Shown here piece by piece: positions 17,056 to 27,253 of a DNA stretch of 64,000 nucleotides. A program made the position numbers and the translations under genes. The number at the start of each line of letters is the position of its first letter. Position 1 is the stretch's first letter. Origin of the DNA: Segetibacter koreensis DSM 18137 (GTDB lineage Bacteria; Bacteroidota; Bacteroidia; Chitinophagales; Chitinophagaceae); the NCBI RefSeq assembly GCF_000374045.1, contig NZ_KB893348.1, positions 124,001 through 188,000 on the forward strand, read 5' to 3'. The notes under the pieces are model-generated. The model ran no database searches, was not told the origin of the DNA, and saw only the letters and a program-made list of their open reading frames with translations.

Positions 17056-19977
17056 ATGCCCGTTTTGCTAAAGCACATACTATTTTCTTGTATAATGTTT
17101 TTACTATGGAATAATAGTATAGCCCAAATACCAGCCACATACGTGATCAGCTCAGATGCGCCTGGTCTTAAAATACTCACTTTAATACAACATAGCTCAG
17201 GCTATTTTTTGGCTGGAACAACTAATGGCTTGTACCGTTTTGATGGTCATAGTTTTACCCCCTTTGCTCTTAGTACCCAGATAAAAAACAAATCAATAAC
17301 AGCAATTGCCGAAGACAAAAATTCATTGGTATGGATTGGTTTTCAAAGCGGTGAAATAGGTTTTCTAAAAAATAAGACAGTCGAACTATTACATGCCGAA
17401 GAAGGTCATCCGGCTGTTGCAATAACATCCATTTTAGCAGATACCTCTGGTAGAAAGTATTTCAGTACGGCAGGAGAAGGCATTTACTATTATAAAAATA
17501 AAAGGTTTTATAACAGCAATACTGATGATGGACTAAGTGACAATTATGTATATAAAATGGTTATTGAACAGGGCCATCTTGTAGCCTCTACAGATAGGGG
17601 CTTAAATATAATAGATATTGGAAAAAGCGAAAAAGATATTCATTTTTTTACATCTGCTAATGGCTTACCAGATAACATTGTGCGGTATCTGTATTTAAAA
17701 AATAATAATGCAGAAAACAATTCTTCCGCTAGTTATTGGATAGGAATGCAGGATAAAGGAATAGCAAGTTTTTCAGCTTCTGATTCCACCTTTTCAGGGT
17801 TTATAAAAGACTGGTCATTCGGGCAGGTAAACTCCCTCATAACGTCCGGACGGCAGTTGTGGATTGCGACGCAGGATAAAGGAATTGTGGTAGTAGAATT
17901 TGCAGATGCGTCGATGAATAAAATTTTAGCAGTAAAAAACATTTATACCAATTTTGCCAAAGCGAATAACCTCATTTGTGACGACGAAGGCAATATTTGG
18001 TTTACAAGTAATAACCAGCTTATAAAAACAAATGGCGCACGACTGCAAAACATTATTCCTTTCGATAAAAAGATATATTCCCAAATCCACAGCATTTTAA
18101 AAGATAGAACTGGCAATATTTGGGTAAATGTAAATAAAGGATTACGCAGGTTTTATTTTGATAGTTTAAAGCAGCAGTGGCGAGCAAAATCATATATACT
18201 GTCTATCGTGGACGATAAGACTGATATAACATCTCTCTACGAAGATAAATATGGAAACATTTGGGTAGGTACAATGGGCAAGGGTATTATTATTATTGAC
18301 CCTGTTTCAGGTAAAAACAGGCATTTGACTGAAGATAACTTATTAGTTGATGGTAGCGTTCTTTCTATAACCGGAAAAGATGAAGAGCTATGGATAAGCA
18401 GTCTTGGAGGTGCGGTGCATTGCAATTTAGGAGAGGAAAATAAAGACATTTTTCAACCTTATTCTTTCATAAACTTTAAAAATGTTAGCAGCATTGGCAG
18501 TAATTATATCTATAGCATTTTGGTAGACAGTAAAAAACGGGTTTGGTTTGCGACTGATGGCAGGGGAATCACAGTATATGATCACGGAATATTTACAAAT
18601 TATAACCAGGGCAATGGCATAAAAAGCCTTGTGATTTATAATGTTTGTGAAGATAAAAACGGCAGTATCTGGTTTAGTACATTAAATAACGGATTATACA
18701 AATTTGATGGTAAAAACTTTGAAAATATCTCTGTTGAGCAAGGCCTTAATGATGCCACGATAACCGCATTGACTACAGATGCTAAAAACAATATTATAGC
18801 AATCAGTAAAAAGGGTATTAATATAATAAATGCAGCAACAAACAGTATCTCTTATCTCGACATAAACCAGGGCCTTGAAGAGGTAAATACAGACCTCAAT
18901 TGCGTTGCAGGCAACGATGAAGTTTATATTGTAGGCAATAAAGGTATTATGAGATACCTTTCAACGGAAAAATCGCTGAAGCCAAAAATAGTGTTAGAGG
19001 GCGTGCAGGTGTTTTTAAACAACGTTGACCTGGGGCAGAAAAGAACTTTTTCTTACGATGAAAATAATCTTACCTTTTCTTACACCGGCATTTCTTTTTC
19101 TCATCCCGACAAAATAAGGTATCAATATAAACTGGAAGGTTTAAGCCAAGAATGGATAAACACCAAAGACAACAGTTTAAATATTCCTAAACTGCCTCCC
19201 GGAAACTATACATTTCGTGTAAAAGCATCTATTAGCAACGAGTTCGATGACAGCTACGAAGCTTCTTATTCTTTTTTAATCCAAAAGCCTTTGTGGTTAC
19301 AATGGTGGTTTATTGCGATGGTATTATTGGCTCTTGGCCTGCTATTATATCTGTTAGTAAAAGAACGTGTAAAAAGAATAAAGCGTTGGGAAAGAAGTGA
19401 AAAGGAAAAAGTTCAATCGCAATTTGAAACATTAAAAAGCCAGGTAAATCCTCATTTTCTGTTTAATAGTTTTAATACCCTCATATCGGTTATAGAAGAA
19501 GATCAACAAAAAGCTGTCGAATATGTTGAACACCTTTCCGACCTGTACAGAAAAATTGTTACCTACCGGGATAAAGATGTAATAACGCTAAAGGAAGAGA
19601 TTGAAATAAGTAACGATTACTTTTTTATTCAGAAAAAACGTTTTGGTGACAACCTTCAATTTAAAAACAACGTATCAGAACAAGAACAAGAGCTGTATAT
19701 GATTGCGCCGCTGACTTTGCAAATGCTCACTGAAAATGCGGTAAAGCACAATGCAATCTCATCAGAAACACCTTTGGTTATAGAAATAGCCATTTGTAAA
19801 AAATCGCTACTGGTTAAAAATAACATTAATGCAAAACGGTCTTTTGAAAAAGGTGCAGGCATGGGCTTGCAAAACATTGAAAAGCGTTATAAATTGCTGA
19901 CGAATGAAGAAGTGACAATTAAAAAGACGGACGAATCATTTATAGTAAAAATACCATTACTTACTTCTGATACATGA
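17056..19977 (+). CDS. Propeller-type sensor histidine kinase (LytS/His_kinase class)
   Basis: The 973-residue protein has a signal peptide or N-terminal anchor, then Reg_prop beta-propeller repeats over about residues 30-640 (recurring GNIWVGT / GIIIID and GSIWFSTLNNGLYKFDG patterns) and a Y_Y_Y domain about 680-740 (SYTGISFSHPDKIRYQYKLEG). One membrane helix lies near 750-769. The cytoplasmic kinase part is of the LytS type with SQVNPHFLFNSFN; the phosphoacceptor is probably His800, the N-box is TENAVKHN (Asn894), and GAGMGLQNIEKRY is near the end. It should sense an extracytoplasmic ligand and phosphorylate the LytTR regulator whose start overlaps its stop by 4 bases. Confidence 0.93.
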   Translation: MPVLLKHILFSCIMFLLWNNSIAQIPATYVISSDAPGLKILTLIQHSSGYFLAGTTNGLYRFDGHSFTPFALSTQIKNKSITAIAEDKNSLVWIGFQSGEIGFLKNKTVELLHAEEGHPAVAITSILADTSGRKYFSTAGEGIYYYKNKRFYNSNTDDGLSDNYVYKMVIEQGHLVASTDRGLNIIDIGKSEKDIHFFTSANGLPDNIVRYLYLKNNNAENNSSASYWIGMQDKGIASFSASDSTFSGFIKDWSFGQVNSLITSGRQLWIATQDKGIVVVEFADASMNKILAVKNIYTNFAKANNLICDDEGNIWFTSNNQLIKTNGARLQNIIPFDKKIYSQIHSILKDRTGNIWVNVNKGLRRFYFDSLKQQWRAKSYILSIVDDKTDITSLYEDKYGNIWVGTMGKGIIIIDPVSGKNRHLTEDNLLVDGSVLSITGKDEELWISSLGGAVHCNLGEENKDIFQPYSFINFKNVSSIGSNYIYSILVDSKKRVWFATDGRGITVYDHGIFTNYNQGNGIKSLVIYNVCEDKNGSIWFSTLNNGLYKFDGKNFENISVEQGLNDATITALTTDAKNNIIAISKKGINIINAATNSISYLDINQGLEEVNTDLNCVAGNDEVYIVGNKGIMRYLSTEKSLKPKIVLEGVQVFLNNVDLGQKRTFSYDENNLTFSYTGISFSHPDKIRYQYKLEGLSQEWINTKDNSLNIPKLPPGNYTFRVKASISNEFDDSYEASYSFLIQKPLWLQWWFIAMVLLALGLLLYLLVKERVKRIKRWERSEKEKVQSQFETLKSQVNPHFLFNSFNTLISVIEEDQQKAVEYVEHLSDLYRKIVTYRDKDVITLKEEIEISNDYFFIQKKRFGDNLQFKNNVSEQEQELYMIAPLTLQMLTENAVKHNAISSETPLVIEIAICKKSLLVKNNINAKRSFEKGAGMGLQNIEKRYKLLTNEEVTIKKTDESFIVKIPLLTSDT

Positions 19978-20735
19978 TAACGATATTAATTATAGAAGAT
20001 GAAGATGCAGCCTTTCAACGGCTGCGCAAAATGATAAAGGAAGCACTACCACATGCAAACATTTTGTCTCCTGTAGTAAGCATTGGATCTGCTATTGACT
20101 GGTTTACACAAAACGATCAACCTGACCTTATTTTTCTCGATGTTCATTTGGCCGATGGCGAGAGCTTTGAAATATTTAAAAAAATAAAAGTTAAAAGTCC
20201 CATTGTTTTTACAACTGCTTATGATCAATATGCCCTGGAAGCTTTTAAAGTAAACAGCATAGACTATTTGCTTAAGCCAATAAAAAAAGAAGAGCTCAAC
20301 CGTGCAATTGATAAATTTATTAACCATAACCTATCTTATGTTTCTGAGATAAATTTTCAACGAATGATTTCCGCGCTACAATTGCAGCCAGCCAGCTATA
20401 AAGAACGTTTTGTTGTAAAATATGGTGAGCATATTAAGACAATTGAGACAAGCACCTCAGCATATTTCTATACCGAAAACAAGGCTAATTTTTTGGTAAC
20501 CAAGGACAATAAACGCTACGCGATCGATTATAACCTGGACCAGTTGGAAGAATTACTCGACCCCAAAAAGTTCTTCAGAATTAATCGGCAGTTTATTATT
20601 GGTTTTCAAGCAATCACCGAAATGTTTACGTATTCAAAGTCACGGGTATTAATAAAATTAAACCCTCCCAGTAAACTTGAGACTATTGTCAGTTCCGAAC
20701 GTTCCGCATCTTTTAAGTCGTGGCTCGATCGTTGA
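19974..20735 (+). CDS. LytTR-family response regulator
   Basis: The 253-residue regulator has a receiver domain (acidic pair in IIEDED, phosphoacceptor Asp56 in LIFLDVH, then TTAYDQYALEAF and Lys in YLLKPIKKEEL) and a LytTR DNA-binding domain from about residue 145 (ERFVVKYGEHIKTIE, YFYTENKANFLVT, FFRINRQFIIGFQAI). It overlaps the kinase gene by ATGA, so the pair is translationally coupled. LytTR proteins bind direct repeats; the likely targets are the YceI/cytochrome genes just upstream (inference). Confidence 0.95.
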   Translation: MITILIIEDEDAAFQRLRKMIKEALPHANILSPVVSIGSAIDWFTQNDQPDLIFLDVHLADGESFEIFKKIKVKSPIVFTTAYDQYALEAFKVNSIDYLLKPIKKEELNRAIDKFINHNLSYVSEINFQRMISALQLQPASYKERFVVKYGEHIKTIETSTSAYFYTENKANFLVTKDNKRYAIDYNLDQLEELLDPKKFFRINRQFIIGFQAITEMFTYSKSRVLIKLNPPSKLETIVSSERSASFKSWLDR

Positions 20736-20755
20736 CTTTTTCCATTATGAATGGT

Positions 20756-20775
20756 AATTGTTAACAATTGTTAAA
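20756..20775 (+). repeat. 10-bp tandem repeat / overlapping palindromes upstream of metH
   Basis: AATTGTTAAC (20756-20765) is followed directly by AATTGTTAAA. The stretch also contains two overlapping perfect 14-bp palindromes (20756-20769 and 20761-20774). It sits 23 bases upstream of the -33 element of the metH promoter, a good place for an operator; the binding protein is unknown. Confidence 0.55.
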
Positions 20776-20797
20776 TGTGCTAGTAAAGTCCTTGATT

Positions 20798-20827
20798 TTG
20801 CAATGCGGGTTTCTTATTCTATTTTTG
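20798..20827 (+). promoter_or_regulatory. Bacteroidota-type promoter of the metH genes
   Basis: TTG (20798-20800), 19 bases, then TATTTTTG (20820-20827) matches the TTG-N17-23-TAnnTTTG consensus. It leaves a 5' leader of about 180 bases before the first metH gene. I could not recognise a cobalamin or SAM riboswitch in this leader. Confidence 0.75.
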
Positions 20828-21014
20828 CAAAACTTCAGAAGGTGGATTTGTTTATTGTTCAACCTGCTGATTTTACAATTTATCTTAACTGAACTAATAA
20901 ACGACTCACTCTGCCAGCTTTCCCAGAATGTCATCGTTTTTAGTTAGTCAAATTTTTTAAGTGAAGTCACTGCCACTTTGCATCAACTTGCAATTGTGGT
21001 AAAAAAACTAATTA

Positions 21015-22037
21015 ATGAATATTCAAAAAGAGCTTGAAAAACGGATCCTGATCATAGATGGGGCTATGGGTACAATGATTCAGCAATATAATTTGCAGGA
21101 AGCAGATTATCGAGGCGAGCGTTTTAAAGATTGGCATACAGATGTAAAAGGGAACAATGATTTGCTAAGCCTTACCCAGCCACAAATTATAGAGGAAATT
21201 CACAGAAAGTATCTTGCCGCCGGAGCTGATATAATAGAAACAAATACATTTAGCAGTACAACTATTGCTCAGGCAGATTACGATATGCAATCCCTTGCTT
21301 ATGAACTTAACGTTGCTTCTGCGAAATGTGCAAGAAATGCAATTGAAACATTTCTTGCATCAGACGAAGGGAAAGGCAGAAGCGGGGCATGGGTCGCTGG
21401 AGCGATCGGACCTTTAAATAAAACGTTAAGCCTCTCTCCTGATGTAAATAATCCAGGTTTTCGTGCTGTCACTTTTGATGAAGTGGCAACTGCATATACT
21501 GAACAAATAAAAGGACTCGTAGATGGAGGTGTAGATCTCTTGCTGATAGAAACAATCTTTGATACCCTAAATGCCAAAGCAGCTATCTACGCCGTAAAAA
21601 AGTTTTTCCGGGATAATAAATCGCCGGAATTGCCTATTATGATCAGTGGAACAATAACTGATGCTTCTGGCAGAACTCTAAGCGGTCAGACTCTTGAAGC
21701 TTTCTATACTTCTATCCGTCATGCAAAGCCTTTAAGTGTCGGTTTAAATTGTGCCCTTGGTGCAACTCAAATGCGTCCGCATATTGAGGAGCTGAGCCAG
21801 ATTGCAGAATGTTTTACATCAGCCTATCCTAATGCCGGCCTTCCTAACGCATTTGGCCAATACGATGAGCAACCACATGAGACTGCTCATATTATTGCTG
21901 AATGGGCACAGGAAGGTTTTGTGAACATTGTAGGCGGCTGTTGTGGTACCACACCTGATCATATAAAGCACATCGCCGATTATGTAAAAACTTTTAAACC
22001 CCGGGCATTACCTGTGGTAGAGGAAAGTCTGAACTAA
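21015..22037 (+). CDS. metH: Methionine synthase, homocysteine-binding subunit (split MetH, N-terminal part)
   Basis: The 340 residues cover only the homocysteine S-methyltransferase domain of cobalamin-dependent methionine synthase. [17 protein letters not shown] opens the barrel, and the zinc ligands are Cys246 (GLNCALG) and Cys309-Cys310 (GGCCGTTP). The protein ends soon after the last barrel element, exactly at the domain boundary, and the folate, cobalamin and activation domains are on the next gene 65 bases downstream. The two proteins should act as a complex in the cytosol to make methionine from homocysteine and methyl-tetrahydrofolate. Confidence 0.93.
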   Translation: MNIQKELEKRILIIDGAMGTMIQQYNLQEADYRGERFKDWHTDVKGNNDLLSLTQPQIIEEIHRKYLAAGADIIETNTFSSTTIAQADYDMQSLAYELNVASAKCARNAIETFLASDEGKGRSGAWVAGAIGPLNKTLSLSPDVNNPGFRAVTFDEVATAYTEQIKGLVDGGVDLLLIETIFDTLNAKAAIYAVKKFFRDNKSPELPIMISGTITDASGRTLSGQTLEAFYTSIRHAKPLSVGLNCALGATQMRPHIEELSQIAECFTSAYPNAGLPNAFGQYDEQPHETAHIIAEWAQEGFVNIVGGCCGTTPDHIKHIADYVKTFKPRALPVVEESLN

Positions 22038-22102
22038 TCATACAAAGAAAAGTAAGAAGGACACAGTGTTTAAAAATAAGTGAAAGAGAAGAAAAGAAAA
22101 TC

Positions 22103-24823
22103 ATGACTATTAAACCATATCTCCGCCTCTCAGGTCTTGAACCTTTAGTTGTAAGACCCGAGACGAATTTTGTGAACGTAGGCGAACGAACAAACGTAAC
22201 AGGATCAAAAAAATTTGCACGTCTCATTCGTGAAAACAAATACGAAGAAGCATTATCAGTAGCCCGGCAACAAGTAGAAAATGGCGCACAAATACTTGAC
22301 GTAAACATGGATGACGCATTGCTGGATGGAAAGCTGGCCATGACAACTTTTCTAAATCTACTGCAAGCTGAACCTGATATTGCAAAGATACCGGTAATGA
22401 TAGACAGTTCTAAATTCGAAATTATTGAGGCGGGTTTAAAATGCGTTCAGGGAAAATGTATAGTGAATTCTATAAGCATGAAAGAAGGCGAAGAAAAGTT
22501 TATAGAACAAGCTATTATTTGTAGAAATTATGGCGCTTCTGTTATAGTAATGGCTTTTGATGAACAAGGGCAGGCCGATACGAAACAAAGGAAAGTTGAA
22601 ATATGCGAAAGAGCTTATAGAATATTAACAGAGCACGTAGGATACGATCCGCAGGAAATAATATTTGACCCAAATATTTTTGCAATAGCTACGGGTATAG
22701 AAGAGCATAACAATTACGCCGTTGACTTTATAGAGGCCACCAGGGAAATAAAACAAAAAATGCCTCTTACAAAAGTAAGTGGTGGGGTTAGTAACGTATC
22801 GTTTTCCTTTCGCGGAAATGATCATGTGCGCGAGGCTATTCACGCTGTGTTTTTATACTATGCTATAAAAGCGGGTATGGATATGGGTATTGTAAATGCA
22901 GGTCAGTTGCAGGTATATAGCGAAATCGAGCCAAAGCTTCGCGAGCTTTGCGAGGACGTTATTCTCAACCGGAACAACGATAATAACCAGGCAACAGAAG
23001 CATTAATCAATTTTGCAGAAACTGTAAAGGCAAAAGGAAAAGAAACTGTAAAAGACGAAGCGTGGAGAAATGAACCTGTTGAAAAAAGACTTGCTCATTC
23101 TCTTGTAAACGGTATAACAGATTATGTAGAAGCAGATACTGAAGAAGCCAGGCAGAAGTATCCGAAACCACTTGACGTAATTGAAGGTCCTTTAATGGAT
23201 GGAATGAACATAGTGGGAGACCTCTTTGGAAGTGGTAAAATGTTTTTACCACAGGTCGTAAAAAGTGCAAGGGTAATGAAAAAAAGTGTAGCCTACCTGT
23301 TTCCTTTTATTGAGGCGGAGAAGGAAGAAAGAAGGCAGGCACACCTGGCCGCTGGTACAGTAAATGAAGAAGGAGCCGGTGCAGCCAGGATATTATTAGC
23401 AACGGTTAAAGGCGATGTGCATGACATAGGTAAAAACATTGTGGGTGTCGTTCTGGGTTGCAATGGTTATGATATTATTGATCTTGGCGTAATGGTTCCT
23501 GCAGATAAAATTTTGGAAACAGCAAGAAAAGAGAATGTAGATATTATTGGATTAAGCGGTCTCATCACTCCTTCTTTAGATGAAATGGTGCACATAGCTC
23601 GTGAAATGAAACGACAACAAATGCATCTGCCGCTGATGATCGGTGGTGCAACCACAAGCAGAATGCATACAGCAGTAAAAATTGCCCCTGAATATGAAGA
23701 AGGAGTTGTGCACGTGCTCGATGCTTCACGAAGTGTAACTGTGGCAGGTTCTTTATTAAATAAAGATCAAAAAAATGATTTTATAACAAATATTAATCGA
23801 GAATATAAGAAGCTTAAAGAAGATTTCGGAAACAAAAAAGTGACCAAAGCGTATTTATCGTACAACCAGGCGGTGGAAAATAAAATAAAGCTTAATTGGT
23901 ATAATTACATTCCCACTAAACCTTCTTTTTGCGGAACAAAATCTTTTATCAATTATGACCTTGCTGAAATAGCAAAATATATTGACTGGCAGCCTTTCTT
24001 TATTGCGTGGGAGTTACATGGAAAATTTCCAAACATACTTACCGATGAAAAAGTAGGTACAGAAGCAACAAAACTTTACAACGATGCTCAGGCATTGCTT
24101 AAAAAAATAATAGAAGAAAAGTGGTTAACTGCTAAAGGCGTAATTGGTTTCTGGCCTGCAAACTCTAACGGTAAGGATACTATTACAGTAACCGATGAAC
24201 TCTCTACAGTCGTAGAACTTGAATCGCTTCGCCAACAGGTAAAAAAAGCTGAAGGACAACCTAATATGTCCTTAACAGATTTTATTGCACCAAAGGAAAC
24301 CGGTATACAAGATTACATTGGCGCTTTTGCTGTAACAATTGACGGTATTGAGCCTCATCTTAAACGTTTTACTGAGCAACACGACGATTATAATAAGATT
24401 TCTTTACAAGCACTTGCTGACAGATTAGCTGAGGCATTTGCAGAATTACTGCATCATAAAACAAGAACAGAATTTTGGGGCTACATAAAAGATGAAAATC
24501 TGACAAATGAAGACTTTATTAAAGAAAAATATGTCGGCATTCGTCCTGCACCTGGTTATCCAGCATGTCCTGACCATACTGAAAAATATAAGCTTTTCGC
24601 TTTGTTAGATGCTACCAATGTTGCCGGTATTCAATTAACAGAAAGCCTGGCAATGTACCCTGCTTCCTCAGTCTGCGGTTGGTATTTTGCTCATCCTGAA
24701 AGTAAATATTTTGGTATTGGTAAAATCGAAAAGGACCAGGTAACGGATTATGCAAAAAGAAAAAACATGCCATTAGAAGAAGTAGAACGGTGGTTGAGAC
24801 CGGTGTTAGAATATGATGCATAA
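22103..24823 (+). CDS. metH: Methionine synthase, folate/cobalamin/activation subunit (split MetH, C-terminal part)
   Basis: This 906-residue protein carries the other three MetH modules in order. The pterin-binding barrel starts with [20 protein letters not shown]. The cobalamin domain has a four-helix cap and [20 protein letters not shown] (438-457), with the cobalt-ligating His440. The C-terminal SAM-dependent activation domain contains [19 protein letters not shown] and [20 protein letters not shown]. It lacks the homocysteine domain, supplied by the gene just upstream. It begins with its own ATG and a normal N-terminus, so this is a true split gene and not a frameshift. Confidence 0.95.
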   Translation: MTIKPYLRLSGLEPLVVRPETNFVNVGERTNVTGSKKFARLIRENKYEEALSVARQQVENGAQILDVNMDDALLDGKLAMTTFLNLLQAEPDIAKIPVMIDSSKFEIIEAGLKCVQGKCIVNSISMKEGEEKFIEQAIICRNYGASVIVMAFDEQGQADTKQRKVEICERAYRILTEHVGYDPQEIIFDPNIFAIATGIEEHNNYAVDFIEATREIKQKMPLTKVSGGVSNVSFSFRGNDHVREAIHAVFLYYAIKAGMDMGIVNAGQLQVYSEIEPKLRELCEDVILNRNNDNNQATEALINFAETVKAKGKETVKDEAWRNEPVEKRLAHSLVNGITDYVEADTEEARQKYPKPLDVIEGPLMDGMNIVGDLFGSGKMFLPQVVKSARVMKKSVAYLFPFIEAEKEERRQAHLAAGTVNEEGAGAARILLATVKGDVHDIGKNIVGVVLGCNGYDIIDLGVMVPADKILETARKENVDIIGLSGLITPSLDEMVHIAREMKRQQMHLPLMIGGATTSRMHTAVKIAPEYEEGVVHVLDASRSVTVAGSLLNKDQKNDFITNINREYKKLKEDFGNKKVTKAYLSYNQAVENKIKLNWYNYIPTKPSFCGTKSFINYDLAEIAKYIDWQPFFIAWELHGKFPNILTDEKVGTEATKLYNDAQALLKKIIEEKWLTAKGVIGFWPANSNGKDTITVTDELSTVVELESLRQQVKKAEGQPNMSLTDFIAPKETGIQDYIGAFAVTIDGIEPHLKRFTEQHDDYNKISLQALADRLAEAFAELLHHKTRTEFWGYIKDENLTNEDFIKEKYVGIRPAPGYPACPDHTEKYKLFALLDATNVAGIQLTESLAMYPASSVCGWYFAHPESKYFGIGKIEKDQVTDYAKRKNMPLEEVERWLRPVLEYDA

Positions 24824-24951
24824 AAGCAACTATGTTGTTGCAGTTTCAACTTCATAACAAAAACGTTTTTTCCTGCACATATTTCTGCTATCATCAAATA
24901 GAAACAGATATTAGTTACTTATTAACCTGCACTATATACATAAGCACATTT

Positions 24952-25716
24952 ATGCGCATAATCACTTATAACGTAAACGGCATTCGAAGCGCAACAAGAA
25001 AAGGTTTTATAGACTGGCTTGCAACAGACCCCGCTGATGTTATTTGCCTGCAGGAAGTAAAGGCGCATAAGGGGGATATAGATATCAAAAAGATAGAGGC
25101 GCTGGGTTATGAGACATATTGGTTTTTGGCGCAAAAAAAGGGTTATAGCGGTGTTGCCATTCTTACCAAAATAAAACCTGATAACGTTGTTTATGGCAGC
25201 AATATAGAACAAAGTGATTTTGAAGGTCGCGTTATTCGTGCCGATTTTGGTGATATTTCAGTTATTAGTGTTTACTTTCCATCAGGTACGAGTGGAGAGG
25301 TAAGGCAGGCTTATAAATATATATGGCTCGATGAATTTATTGAGTTTTTAAATGAGCTGAGGAAGACCCGCGATAAGTTAGTGGTCTGTGGCGATTATAA
25401 TATTGCTCACAAAGAAATAGATATTCATAATCCTGTTTCAAATAAAAAAACTACTGGTTTTCTACCCGAAGAAAGAGCATGGTTTGACAAATTTTTAGAA
25501 AATGGTTTTATTGATGGTTTTCGCCATCTGAATAAGGAGCCGCATCAATATTCATGGTGGAACGTACTGCGACCCACAACGAGAGCTGAAAACAAAGGCT
25601 GGCGTATTGATTATATCAATGTAACTGAAAATCTTAAACACCGGATTGTAAGTGTAAAGATTTGTCCCGAAGTAAAACACAGCGACCACTGCCCTGTTTA
25701 CCTCGAGCTGCAGTAA
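24952..25716 (+). CDS. xth: Exodeoxyribonuclease III
   Basis: The enzyme is a Mg-dependent AP endonuclease/3'-exonuclease of base-excision repair. I chose the ATG at 24952 because MRIITYNVNGIRSATRKGF is the conserved N-terminus; the 40 codons further upstream show no homology. The 254 residues contain the metal-binding Glu in VICLQEVKA, GYSGVAILTK, the catalytic GDYNIAHKEIDI, and the C-terminal IDYINVT and HSDHCPV. The length is normal. Confidence 0.95.
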   Translation: MRIITYNVNGIRSATRKGFIDWLATDPADVICLQEVKAHKGDIDIKKIEALGYETYWFLAQKKGYSGVAILTKIKPDNVVYGSNIEQSDFEGRVIRADFGDISVISVYFPSGTSGEVRQAYKYIWLDEFIEFLNELRKTRDKLVVCGDYNIAHKEIDIHNPVSNKKTTGFLPEERAWFDKFLENGFIDGFRHLNKEPHQYSWWNVLRPTTRAENKGWRIDYINVTENLKHRIVSVKICPEVKHSDHCPVYLELQ

Positions 25717-25738
25717 AAAGTATGCAGCGGGGTGATTC

Positions 25739-26326
25739 TCAGTCTAAATTTTTTCTTACAACATTGCTTAAAGGTGATATGGCAGGACCAAAATAGTTAG
25801 TTAAAAAACCGTGTCTATTTACCAGGTATTTAGAAAAATTCCATTCTGGTTCAACGTCATTCCAGCCATTTTTATTTTTACAGGTCAACCATTGGTAAAC
25901 ATCGTTTTGCTTCACTCCTTTTACAACACTGCTTTTTTTCATTAGTAAAAATTGTATTCCAAATGCTGTCTTACAAAATGCGGCTATTTCCGAATCTGTA
26001 CCTTTTTCCTGTTCTTTAAAATCATTTGAGGGAAAACCGATAATGATCAAATGCTCTTTATATAGCTCATTCAATTTTTCTAATTCGTAATACTGTGAAG
26101 TGAACCCGCAATCAGAAGCAGTGTTTACGATCAGAACATTTTTGCCTTTAAAATCTGCAAAACTTATTTGATCTCCATTATTAGCTATTGCCTTTAAATC
26201 ATAAAAAGAAGTAATTGGCTTAATGTCTTTTTTAAGTGTTTCCACTTTTGCTTTCATGCCCAACCACTCCCCCGCTTTCATTAAAACAGGATAAGTAATT
26301 TTCAGAAATTTTTGTCGCAAAGTCAT
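25739..26326 (-). CDS. Glutathione peroxidase family thiol peroxidase
   Basis: The 195-residue protein has a thioredoxin fold with catalytic Cys73 (NTASDCGFTSQY) and Gln106 (KEQEKG) and the Trp-Asn pair in EPEWNFSKYLV, completing the GPx tetrad. The usual FPCNQF motif is FPSNDF, so the resolving Cys at that place is absent. About 38 N-terminal residues precede the fold and include a hydrophobic-basic stretch, possibly a membrane contact. Bacterial members mostly use thioredoxin to reduce peroxides. It converges with xth, 22 bases apart. Confidence 0.92.
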   Translation of the reverse strand: MTLRQKFLKITYPVLMKAGEWLGMKAKVETLKKDIKPITSFYDLKAIANNGDQISFADFKGKNVLIVNTASDCGFTSQYYELEKLNELYKEHLIIIGFPSNDFKEQEKGTDSEIAAFCKTAFGIQFLLMKKSSVVKGVKQNDVYQWLTCKNKNGWNDVEPEWNFSKYLVNRHGFLTNYFGPAISPLSNVVRKNLD

Positions 26327-26467
26327 ATGTGTAACCGGTGGGTTGAAAAAAAGATTTTATAAAATATCAGTCAAAATCTTCTTTAACGATACAAAATCTA
26401 AGATAAATTGTTTGCGTTATAGCTTGATAGTTCCTTTTCTGCACAAGAAACAATTTACTTTTACAAC

Positions 26468-26914
26468 ATGATTATTCAGGATGACGAGTATTTTATGAAG
26501 CAGGCGTTAAGGGAAGCACAGGATGCGTATTATGAAGGGGAAGTACCCATAGGAACTGTCGTAGTTATAAACAATAAGATTATTGCCCGGGGACACAACC
26601 AGGTTGAAAGGCTGAATGATCCCACTGCTCATGCTGAAATACTTGCCATAACATCAGCGTGTAGTTATTTAGGCGCAAAATATTTACCCGATGCTACTTT
26701 GTATGTTACGATAGAACCTTGTCACATGTGTGCAGGCGCACTATATTGGAGCAAGCTGCAAAGAGTTGTATTTGGCGCTAGGGATGTAAAACAAGGATAT
26801 GCATTCTTTTATGGTAACAAAAATCCTTTTCATCCTAAAACTGAAGTAACAGGAGAGGTTTTAGCGGCAGAGTGCGCAAAATTGATTAAAGATTTTTTTA
26901 AGGAGCGGAGGTAA
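26468..26914 (+). CDS. tadA: tRNA adenosine-34 deaminase TadA
   Basis: This zinc deaminase (148 residues) converts A34 to inosine in the anticodon of tRNA-Arg. The zinc site is His55 with proton shuttle Glu57 (TAHAEILAI) and Cys85/Cys88 (EPCHMCAGALYWSK). Length and motifs match TadA. A weak promoter-like TACTTTTA at 26456-26463 precedes the ATG by 4 bases. Confidence 0.93.
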   Translation: MIIQDDEYFMKQALREAQDAYYEGEVPIGTVVVINNKIIARGHNQVERLNDPTAHAEILAITSACSYLGAKYLPDATLYVTIEPCHMCAGALYWSKLQRVVFGARDVKQGYAFFYGNKNPFHPKTEVTGEVLAAECAKLIKDFFKERR

Positions 26915-26956
26915 CTTATCGGTTTCTGCAAAAAAACCTTTTTCAAAACTTCATAC

Positions 26957-27253
26957 TTATTTTTCCGGAACCACTGCCATCATGCGATGATACTCATATT
27001 TATTAATTGCAGAGGCCGGGTCATTATCAATTAGTGTTTTTACTTGTTCTTCATTGTCAACAGCAATAATGCCAAGACCGTAAACACCCTTGGGATCGAG
27101 CACAGGGCCGAAAACTAACATAATCCCTTTGTCGAGGTATTCTTTCCAATATGAAACATGTTGTTGCATTATGTTTCTTTCTTCAGTAGTCATTGTCTCT
27201 GCAAAATCGGGGCGGTTAGGAAGAAGCTTGAGTACAAAATAATGTTTATTCAT
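26957..27253 (-). CDS. YciI-family protein
   Basis: A 98-residue ferredoxin-like-fold protein of the YciI family: HYFVLKLLPNRPDFAETMT, then MQQHVSYWKEYLDKGIMLVFGPVLD with the conserved His, and GLGIIAVDNEEQVKTLIDNDPA. The family is thought to have a small catalytic pocket with His and Asp, but its reaction is mostly unknown. It stands alone on the minus strand. Confidence 0.88.
   Translation of the reverse strand: MNKHYFVLKLLPNRPDFAETMTTEERNIMQQHVSYWKEYLDKGIMLVFGPVLDPKGVYGLGIIAVDNEEQVKTLIDNDPASAINKYEYHRMMAVVPEK

Noticed and set aside
20828-21014. Cobalamin or SAM riboswitch in the metH leader
   Set aside because: I looked for the B12-box and SAM-I core patterns and found none; a covariance-model search (Rfam cobalamin, SAM) would settle it.
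21015-24823. The two metH pieces as a frameshifted single gene
   Set aside because: The first part ends with a normal stop at a domain border, 65 non-coding bases follow and the second part has its own ATG and intact N-terminus.
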